Shown: in pieces, positions 25,486 to 32,605 of the stretch
Numbering within the stretch: position 1 is the stretch's first letter
Layout: every line of letters begins with the position of its first letter
From: Williamsoniiplasma lucivorax ATCC 49196
GTDB taxonomy: Bacteria; Bacillota_I; Bacilli_A; Mycoplasmatales; Mycoplasmataceae
DNA: 32,605 nucleotides
Reading direction: 5' to 3'
NCBI RefSeq assembly: GCF_000518285.1
Contig: NZ_JADH01000016.1
Span: 1-32,605 of the forward strand
Translations under genes and position numbers: made by a program
Notes under the pieces: generated by a model
Seen by the model: only the letters and a program-made list of their open reading frames with translations
Told to the model about the DNA's origin: nothing
Database searches by the model: none

Positions 25486-26394
25486 GATTCAAGAAACTAA
25501 GATTTTCATCTCTCCCGCTGCTTGAATATCTTGGATTTCACCTAAGCTAATAGCTGATTCCCCAGCTTTAAATGCTTGACCATTAATTGCACCACTACCA
25601 GTTAAAATAGTGAATTGCAACCAATATGGAGTTTCATTTAACACCAATTTTGGAGTGGTGGTGGTATCTCAAATATTAATTGAAAAATAAGTACTTGAAA
25701 AAATTTGCCCAGTTTGCTGTCTAACAATTTGATCTGGAGAATCTGGAATTAAAGTGCAATTAATTGAATCTTCCAGATCTAATCGACGAGGATGCCCATT
25801 AGCATCAAGACGATCATAATCATAAAATCGATAAGTAATATCACTTGATCTTTGCACTTCACAAACAACAACATCTGGAGTAATTGCATGAATTTTCCCA
25901 GGTTCAACATATAAGAAATCTCCTGGTTGCACAGCAACTTTTTTTAATAATTGATCTCATTGGTTGTTGGCAACCATCATTTCTAGTTCTGCTCTTGTTT
26001 GAGCATGATGACCATAAATTAAATGTGCATCCTGAGGAGCATCTAAAACCAATCAAGATTCAGGTTTACCTAAACAATGGTGTTTTTTTAATGCATAAGC
26101 ATCATCTGGATGCACTTGCACAGATAAATAATCATTGGGAGTAATAATTTTCACTAATAATGGAAATTCCCCTTGATAATCACCAAATAAATGACGATGA
26201 GCTTCAAAAACACTTTTTAATGATTGATCTTTAAATTTTCCCGTTGTTAAAAAACTCATTCCATTTTCATGGGCAGAAATAATTCAAGCTTCACCAATTT
26301 TTTGATTTAACGGGATATCAAATCCCATCTTTTTTAAACCATCTCCTCCTCATAATTTTTCTGAGAAGAAAGGTTTTAATTTAATAATTTCCAT
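25477..26394 (-). CDS. manA: Mannose-6-phosphate isomerase, class I
   Basis: A 305-residue enzyme that interconverts mannose 6-phosphate and fructose 6-phosphate, feeding mannose into glycolysis. The family start KLKPFFSEKLWGGDGL is present, QVHPDD (residues 93-98) and Glu112 with His169 in EPGKIHAI provide the zinc ligands, and EVQRSSDITYRFYDYDR is the conserved active-site stretch. Length matches the short Firmicutes type. The start follows AGAGGT, 10 bp after the trmFO stop, so the two form an operon. TGA Trp codons occur at several places, for example after PES in the zinc region. Confidence 0.93.
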
Positions 26395-26404
26395 GACATA
26401 CCTC

Positions 26405-27718
26405 TTATTTAATTTTAAACTCAATAATATTTTTTATTGAGTTTAAATATTTTTTCATTTCATCTTGAGATTTAGAATAATAACTTTCACCAAGTGCTTC
26501 ATTAAAATCTTTTTTCATAATACCAAGATTAGCTTTCATTGGTTTTAATTGTTTAATTTTTTCATTTGTTACATAATTATGTAATGCCCCCATTACTGTA
26601 GAAGAAGACATTTTAGGTAACTTTTGATGCATCACTGAGGCGATAATCCCTAAACTAGCAATAATCCCACTCACACTTGATTCTACATATCCTTCAACTC
26701 CAGTGATTTGCCCAGCAAAAAAAACATTTTTACGACGCATCACTTGGAGTTTATTATTTAAAATTTTCGGAGAATTAATATAATAGTTTTTATGCATCAC
26801 ACCATATCTCACAATTTTTAAATTAGCTAATCCGGGTAATGTCGATAAGACTCTTTGTTGTTCTGGTCATTTTAAGTTCGTTTGAAAACCAACAAAATTA
26901 TATAAACTATCAATCGCATCATCTTGTCTTAATTGGACAACTGCATAAGGTGTACTACCATCTGGTTTGATTAAATGATTGGGTGACATTGGTCCATTTA
27001 ATAAAATCTTTTTACTTTCTTTAGCCATCACTTCAATTGGTTGACATCCTTTAAAATAAATTTCTTTTTCAAATTCTTTCGTTTGCACAGTTTCGGCATT
27101 TTGTAATGCTTCAACAAAATGATTGAACTCAGTTTCGTTTAATGGCAGACAAATATAATCACCTTGTTTTTGATTATGTCTTGATGCTTTATACACTTGT
27201 GAAAAATCAATACTATTTTTTTCAATAATGGGAGCTGATGCATCTAAATAAAACAATTTTTGTTTACCGATTAAACGTTCGATTTCTTTTTTCATGGCCT
27301 CACTTGTTAATGGACCAGTGGTAATTAAAGTCAAATCATGAACATCATCAACAAAATCCACTTCTTTGTTGATAATGTTAATTTTAGGATGATTTTGGAT
27401 TTGAGTGGTAATATAATTAGCAAATTGTTCACGATCAACAGCTAATGCATCATCACTTGGAATACAAGTTGCATATGCGGCTTGAATAATTAAAGAATTG
27501 AACATTTGCATTTCTGCTTTTAAAATCCCCACAGCATTTTTTAAAGATTTTGATCTTAAAGTATTAGAACAAACTAGTTCGGCAAAAGCATCTAGTTTTT
27601 GAATCGGATTTTTAGTAATGGTTTTGCATTCATAAAGTTCCACTTCAAATCCATGTTCTGCTAATTGATATGCAGCTTCACATCCAGCCAATCCAGCTCC
27701 AATAATTTTTATTTTCAT
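26405..27718 (-). CDS. trmFO: tRNA (uracil-54-C5)-methyltransferase, folate- and FAD-dependent
   Basis: A 437-residue enzyme that makes ribothymidine at tRNA position 54 with methylene-tetrahydrofolate. FAD-binding [10 protein letters not shown] is at residues 7-16, the catalytic Cys50 is in [19 protein letters not shown], and [24 protein letters not shown] and the C-terminal [19 protein letters not shown] are all present. A single TGA Trp near residue 284 joins two apparent halves. No Shine-Dalgarno is seen before ATG (AATATTAATGTT), and the -10 box lies only 9 bp upstream, so the mRNA may be leaderless or nearly so. First gene of the trmFO-manA unit. Confidence 0.95.
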
Positions 27719-27727
27719 AACATTAAT

Positions 27728-27733
27728 ATTATA
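27728..27733 (-). promoter_or_regulatory. -10 box of trmFO
   Basis: TATAAT on the minus strand, 9 bp from the ATG. Transcription starting about 7 bp on would leave only a few bases before the start codon. Confidence 0.55.
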
Positions 27734-28082
27734 TTATGAGTTGAGATATAAAAGGCATGAAAGATTATTTTAAAATGTTAAATTAAAGGCATTGTCAGTT
27801 GAATTTTGACTGCTATAAATCTTTTTGTTAAATAACAAATACTAAAGCAATAAAAATATTACTATTTATGATTTTATCAAAAAAAAGCTTAAAAAATGAA
27901 CTAACTCATATCCAAAAAGTACTTTCAAGCACTTATAAGTTTTTTTGCATATCATTTTTATTAAATACAATAAATTTGTTGTTTTTTATTTAAAAAAGAA
28001 TAAAACATTAGTGTAAATGCACTTAAAATGGAAAAAAATGGAAATAACTTGTGTATTTATGTATGGAAGGAGTTTTAATAAT
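27734..28082. other. Divergent intergenic region, trmFO to secreted protein
   Basis: About 350 bp without a gene. It contains a hairpin-like stretch CAGT...ACTG near 27795-27812 and ACTTATAAGT near 27934-27943, before a T-run; neither follows a gene closely. A promoter for the 28083 gene is expected here, but I see no clear -10/-35 pair. The GGAAGGAG ribosome binding site is at 28066-28073. Confidence 0.4.
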
Positions 28083-28850
28083 ATGAAAAAATTATTAATC
28101 ATCTTGGGCAGCTTGGCAATAGTTGGTTCTAGTGCCGTTACTACAGTTGCTTATACAAAACATGATGTGATATCACAAAAAAACAATGTCTCTCTTACAA
28201 CAAAAAAACAAATTGATCACAAGGGAAATAAAATAGAAAGCAAAATTCAAGAATTTGAAGATTGACATAACAACCTTACAATTGCTCAACAACAAGAAGC
28301 ATATCAAAATTATATGTCTGCATTGATTATTGATGAAAATAATTTATTTTTAGGAATTAACATTGATAAGTTAGATAAAGATTTATTTTCAAATAATATA
28401 TTAAAACAATTACAATCACAAAATTATTACAAAAGCATGGATAAAATTGATGTTTCACTATATTTAAATGATTCACAAATTGTTAAACAACAATTAACTA
28501 ATAGAATATTTGATGGGTGACAAGTTTGAACTGAAGCTAAGTGATATTGATTCGGGTGATGAAAATTATGTTTTAATGATCAAGCATCAAAAGATATTGC
28601 TAATTTCTTTGGTTCAACAAATAGTGATGCCATAGGTGCAACTGGAGATATTTTGGAAGCCGCAAGCAAAGCTGTTGCAAATATATCAAGTTTGCTTTCA
28701 AAAATTTTTTCTTGATCCCCAGTGTTTCTTGGTGTAGTAATAGCATTTTTACAAGCTAATGCTTGAATTTTTGAAAAAAATAATGATGGTAATGGTATTT
28801 GAATTGGTTTTTTTGGAATAATTCCTTATATGGGTTGAGGATCAAATTAA
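28083..28850 (+). CDS. Secreted protein with Trp-cluster and hydrophobic C-terminus
   Basis: A 255-residue protein. It has a signal peptide (KKLLIILGSLAIVGSSAVTTVAYT), a lysine-rich helical part, then a striking Trp cluster at about residues 143-160 (GWQVWTEAKWYWFGWWK), in which all six Trp are TGA, followed by an amphipathic/hydrophobic region (AASKAVANISSLLSKIFSW, then PVFLGVVIAFLQANAWIFE) and an aromatic Gly-rich end (GFFGIIPYMGWGSN). The strong GGAAGGAG supports the ATG at 28083. The layout suggests a secreted membrane-active peptide or toxin, which the neighbouring eight-span membrane protein could export or neutralise. That is inference; no family recognised. Confidence 0.75.
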
Positions 28851-28864
28851 GATAGGAATAATTT

Positions 28865-30058
28865 ATGAATAAAAAAGGAATTACTGTATTAGGTGCTTGC
28901 TGAATTAGTTTTGTTACCAATTCTATGGTTGCATGCATCTTTATGATTATAGCGGGGTTGTTGCCTGGCGGATTTGGATGAGAAATCACATTGGAATTTA
29001 GTATTTTTCTGACTTTGGGAATCATATATTTGACAGGTTTTATTTTGTATCAAAAAGATATAATCAAATGAAAAATATCTCAATATATCTTTCCGCATAA
29101 AAAACCCAAAGTGTATAAAAATATGTTTTTATTAAATTTAATGAGTTATTACATTGGTGGAATTTGAATTGGAATTGTAAGGGTTTTGATAATGACTGGC
29201 ATTGCTTTCCCACAAGTGCAAACAACTCAAGCTTATTACATTCTATTAGCACTAGTTGTTATATGATTAATAATTGGTTTATTAGAAACTATTAGTGGAA
29301 TTGGTGCTTTAGTTACACATTTAAGTGATCATCGTTTTCAAAAATACACAAAATATTTTGCTTTAATGGGTGGAATATTTGGCGTGTTTTATGGGGTTTA
29401 TGAATTTTGCAATCAAGAAGAAGCTGAAAAATATGCTGCAAATCAAATACAATTCAAAAAAAACACTGTGAATAAATTTGGCATTACAATATTGGGTGCA
29501 ATATTATTAACAATAATAATTGAAGCTTTAATCATTTCACCACTCTTAATTGTGGTGGGGATCCTCTTGGCACAAATCTGATTTACTATCATTGGTTGTA
29601 TTTTATTGGTAGTTACAGCAATTTATTTAATATTATATTTAATTCATAAAAAAATAAATTGAAAAAATAAATCTTTAGTTCCTATTTTTCCGAAAGATAA
29701 ACTAAAAAAAAGTATTGATTTATCTTTTATAATTAATCTCCATCTTTTATATACTACTTTTGCATTAATTTTGAACATACTAGGATTATTATCCCGCAAT
29801 TTAGATTCAACCAATCAAATCATCATAATTTTCTTTTTAACTCTAAATTCGATTGGATTCATCAGTGGTTTAAGCATTTATTTAATACAACGTTATGCTT
29901 TGAAATGAAAACACTACATTAAGTATTTGGCATTGTTCTGTTTCTTTATTGGTATGATTTATGGAATTTACCTAATTTTGAATAAAGATGAACCAAGTTC
30001 AAATGCAATTGATTTAGAAAATAAGCAAGATAATAATCAATCAGAAACAAGATTTTAA
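28865..30058 (+). CDS. Multi-pass membrane protein made of two similar halves
   Basis: A 397-residue integral membrane protein with about eight hydrophobic segments. The two halves look duplicated: FQKYTKYFALMGGIFGVFYGVYEF (about 158-182) matches WKHYIKYLAFFCFFIGMIYGIYLI (about 345-370), and the segments before them (ISGIGALVTHLSDHRF against ISGLSIYLIQRYALKW) and PHKKPKVYKN against FPKDKLKKSI also align. Each half thus seems to hold four membrane spans. It starts 14 bp after the secreted-protein stop with TAGGA as ribosome binding site, so the two are cotranscribed. It could be an immunity protein or exporter partner. The C-terminus is hydrophilic and acidic. Confidence 0.78.
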
Positions 30059-30061
30059 TTA

Positions 30062-30094
30062 ACAAAAACAGAGATATGATATCTCTGTTTTTGT
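30062..30094. terminator. Bidirectional terminator between converging genes
   Basis: ACAAAAACAGAGATAT (30062-30077) is a perfect inverted match to 30079-30094, with A- and T-rich arms on each side. It serves both the membrane protein gene (+) and cutC (-). Confidence 0.9.
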
Positions 30095-30102
30095 ATATTC
30101 TT

Positions 30103-30765
30103 TTAATTTAATAATGCTTTCATTTGATTAATTTTAGCAATCGAAATTGGGGCATCTCATGATTTGGTTTGACGAATAGCAGTACCCACATGAATATCAT
30201 CGACCACTTGTTTAATGGCTTGAATGTTATCAAAACCTACACCACCACCAGCTTGAATAATAACTAATTTAGTTTCAGTTAAGGTTTTTAATAAATCAAG
30301 TGATTCATCAATCTTCTCTCTCCCTGATGTTAAAACAATTTCGACACCTAACTCATGTAAATCTTTTAAACCTTGAATTTGGTCAATAACTTCTTGAAAA
30401 GCCCGATGACAAACAATTTGCTTACCTGGTAATAAATTAATAATTTGTTTAAAACGTAGTTTGTCAATTTTGTTGTCTGGAGTTAAAAATCCCATCACAA
30501 CCCCATTCACTTTAGTAGTTGCAATAAATTTAGCATCATCTAGCATTTGGGTAAAATCTTGATCCGAATAGACATAACCAAAATCATTTGGTCTTAACAT
30601 GACATTAACTGGTAGTTTTGAAACTTCTCCAGCTTCTTTAATTGCTTGATGGTTTGGGGTTAACCCCCCACGTTCTAATTCAAAACAAAACTCAATACGA
30701 TCAGCCTGACTTTGATTAATTTGTTTGATATCTTCAATGCTTGTGGCAATTACTTCTAATTTCAT
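30103..30765 (-). CDS. cutC: CutC family protein
   Basis: A 220-residue TIM-barrel protein of the copper-homeostasis CutC family, whose exact biochemical role is unsettled. Family motifs occur in order: EVIATSIEDI, ADRIEFCFELERGGLTPN, VNVMLRPNDFGYVYS, GVVMGFLTPDNKID, VCHRAFQEV, IVLTSGREK and IIQAGGGVGFDNI. The ATG has AAAGGAG upstream. It lies 77 bp downstream of metK on the same strand, and may be in its operon, so indirectly under S-box control. A TGA Trp is near the C-terminus. Confidence 0.93.
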
Positions 30766-30775
30766 TTTACTCCTT

Positions 30776-30796
30776 TAAGAAATTTTAAATTTCTTA
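30776..30796 (-). promoter_or_regulatory. Palindrome before the cutC ribosome binding site
   Basis: TAAGAAATTT and AAATTTCTTA (10-bp arms, 1-bp centre). On the minus strand it ends right at the AAAGGAG of cutC, so it could modulate translation or be an operator; it lacks a T-tail in that direction. Confidence 0.45.
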
Positions 30797-30842
30797 GTCT
30801 TTTTCTTCCTCTTTTTTTGTATACGATTTTATGCCTAGACTT

Positions 30843-32006
30843 TTAATAATTGCTTGGACTAGATAATTTCTTATCCAAATATAGTTTTAATTGTTCCACT
30901 TTATCAGTTTCTTCTCAACGTAAATGATCTTTACCAAAATGACCATATGTCGCAGTTTTTAAGAAAACTGGTTTTCTTAATTCTAAGGCATTTAGCATAT
31001 GCGAAACTGAGAAATCAAACTCATTTTCTAAAGCATTCATAATCAATTCATCTGCAACGTGATTAGTGTGAAAAGTATCAAAATAAATGGAAATTGGTTT
31101 AGCTTTACCAATTGCATAACTTAATTGAATTTCAATTGTATCAGCTAAACCAGCTGCTACAATATTTTTTGCTGCATATCTTGCATAATATGCAGCACTG
31201 CGATCAACTTTAGTTGCATCTTTTCCTGAAAATGCTCCCCCGCCATGATGACCATAACCACCATAAGTATCGGCAATGATTTTTCTACCAGTTAAACCAG
31301 TATCTCCTTTAGGACCACCAATTGTAAATTTACCAGTTGGGTTAATTAACACTTTAAAATCAGTATTTAAATGATGTCTGGTTGCGACAACATCCATAAT
31401 TTCTTCTTTAATGAATTTTTTGAATTCCTCTTGATTATAAGCAGGATGATGTTGTACAGACATTAAAATTGTATCAATTTTTGGTTCATGTGCTTTGCTG
31501 TAATTTAAAGTCACTTGTGATTTCATATCAGGTTTAGCTCATTTGAAAGCACCATTTTTTCTGAGTTTTGATGCTAAGTGCATTAAGTCGTTAGCAATCG
31601 TAATGGCAAATGGCATATATTCTTTAGTTTCACTATTGGCATAACCAAACATAATCCCTTGATCACCAGCTCCCATTTCTGCACCATCAACTCCCATCGC
31701 AATGTCTGGGGATTGAGTGTTAATTTTGACATCAATGTGCATTGTTTTTCAATGCACACCAAATTCTTCATCATCATACCCAACTTTTTTCAGAATTTTA
31801 CGAGCAGTTTTTTCATAATCAACAACAGCTTTAGTTGTAATCTCTCCCCCAATTACCATATAGTTGTCTGTGACAAACACTTCACAAGCCACACGTGAGT
31901 ATGGGTCTTGTGTTAAACAAGCATCTAAAATCGCATCACTAATTTGGTCACACAGTTTATCTGGGTGACCTTCACTAACAGCTTCGCTTGTAAAAAATTT
32001 TTTCAT
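30843..32006 (-). CDS. metK: S-adenosylmethionine synthetase
   Basis: A 387-residue enzyme that makes SAM from methionine and ATP. It carries all hallmarks: [20 protein letters not shown] (residues 5-24), [33 protein letters not shown] and [19 protein letters not shown], and the C-terminal [15 protein letters not shown]. The start follows AAAGGAGAAAAT. TGA Trp codons at several places (for example GVHWKTMHIDV). It is preceded by a SAM-I riboswitch with its own terminator, so expression should fall when SAM is plentiful. Confidence 0.96.
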
Positions 32007-32029
32007 ATTTTCTCCTTTTTGAACTAAAT

Positions 32030-32180
32030 AAAAATCGCTTCTAAAAAGACGCGATTAAATTAATATTAATACTTTGAGATGTTGGCTCATTGACGGTATT
32101 AACCCTTAATTTAAGCACCCATCTAACTGGGTTGCTACCACTTCATAAAGTTGTTTCTTTCGGTGGTTCTGAATAAGTCT
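32030..32180 (-). promoter_or_regulatory. SAM-I (S-box) riboswitch with terminator upstream of metK
   Basis: On the minus strand, helix P2 is ACCAC...GTGGT enclosing the kink-turn TATGAA, followed by GCAACCCAG...TGGGTGC (P3; the family GCAACC and GGTGC motifs) and GAGCC...CATCTC as P4. The outer P1 helix is not clear by eye. The expression platform is a hairpin ATCGC/GCGAT (arms at about 32033-32055) with TTTTATTT after it, 25-50 bp before the metK start. S-box elements normally lock the terminator when SAM binds, turning metK off. Confidence 0.82.
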
Positions 32181-32262
32181 TTTTTATGTATTTAGTTACA
32201 AAATTAATAATAACATATTTTTTAATTAGTGGATCAAAATTCTTTTGATATTAATTGCTTTA

Positions 32263-32605
32263 TGTGATTATCATACGATTATGTCATAAGTATTTATCAC
32301 TCGATTTTGTCAGTAAAATAATAACGAGGTGATAAATCATGAAAGGTGCAAAACTTAACATGAAAGAAAAAGAAATATACAAAGTTATAAAAGATTTTGA
32401 ACAAAATAAAATACCATTAAAATTAGCAATTAGAAGAAGCGGTGTTTCTGAACGCCAACTTTACCGTAAATTAGCCATTTTCCGAAAAGAAGGCATTGAT
32501 GGTTTTGCCCATAAAAATCGTGGCAAAATTCCGTCAAATAAAATTACCAGTTTGCAAAAAAATGAAATAAAAGAACTCTATGAAACAAAATATTATGACA
32601 ATAGT
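32263..32605 (+). mobile_element. IS1202-type (ISNCY) insertion sequence, right copy, partial
   Basis: Starts with TGTGATTATCATACGATTATG at 32263 and is cut by the window end. It appears to be identical to the left copy (7-349), inverted. It lies 80 bp upstream of the S-box leader, so it also borders the metK regulatory region. Confidence 0.8.
32339..32605 (+). CDS. IS1202-type transposase, N-terminal fragment (right copy)
   Basis: The first 89 codons of the same transposase as at 1-273, sequence-identical by eye (HTH with SGVSERQLYRKLAIFRKEG, GFAHKNRGK, LYETKYYD). The remainder is outside the window. GAGG lies before the ATG. Two intact-looking copies in the same short region suggest the element is active or recently spread. 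Confidence 0.75.
   Translation, partial: MKGAKLNMKEKEIYKVIKDFEQNKIPLKLAIRRSGVSERQLYRKLAIFRKEGIDGFAHKNRGKIPSNKITSLQKNEIKELYETKYYDNS

Noticed and set aside
1-32605. Composite transposon bounded by the two inverted IS1202-type copies
   Set aside because: The window ends at the same point of the IS on both sides, as expected of an assembly broken at a repeat; there is no evidence that the unit moves as a whole.

Overview
The window is AT-rich DNA from a mollicute. UGA must be read as tryptophan throughout: nearly every gene, including trmFO, metK, manA and topA, runs through in-frame TGA codons at conserved Trp positions. A SAM-I (S-box) leader before metK, an FNT-family transporter, and lipoprotein-style signal peptides that lack the Cys suggest the Spiroplasma/Mesoplasma/Entomoplasma branch, but I cannot name the species. 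Both ends of the window lie inside the same IS1202-type (ISNCY) insertion sequence in opposite orientation. The two copies appear identical over 343 bp, which is what a draft contig broken at a repeat would look like.

Positions 350-21450 look like one integrated mobile element, with all genes on the + strand. It starts with a Panacea-antitoxin/candidate-toxin pair (429-1617). Six operons follow, and each begins with a near-identical leader of about 105 bp: an extended -10 promoter (TG-N-TATAAT), a GATAGCAC/GTGCTATC hairpin with a GAAA loop and a U-tract, a conserved ATAACCATATTTAG block, a second small hairpin, and the ribosome binding site. Operon 1 (1876-6186) carries a run of small acidic proteins, a pentapeptide-repeat protein, a DprA-like protein and an ASCH-domain protein. 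Operon 2 (6488-8998) has an HNH endonuclease and a membrane-anchored protein. Operon 3 (9138-14048) ends with a 1421-residue surface protein. Operon 4 encodes a single-stranded DNA binding protein, operon 5 has a paralogue of the first gene of operon 1, and operon 6 encodes a type IA topoisomerase. Genes inside the operons are tightly coupled: many end in the peptide ELEME or MEVE because the next gene's Shine-Dalgarno lies in the last codons.

An 850 bp gene-free region (19183-20033) holds tandem 64 bp repeats with inverted ends, further hairpins and an attenuator-like leader. It precedes a transposase of the UPF0236/ISLre2 type that mycoplasma integrative conjugative elements (ICEs) carry at one end. 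No coupling protein, VirB4-like ATPase or relaxase is recognisable here, so this is either part of a larger ICE, a degraded one, or a different kind of element.

After the element come a secreted Ala/Gly-rich protein (minus strand), an IS3-family element with two slippery A-tracts and 14 bp flanking direct repeats, and then ordinary chromosome. That part contains an FNT transporter, trmFO-manA, a secreted Trp-rich protein with a duplicated multi-pass membrane protein, cutC, and metK with its S-box riboswitch.
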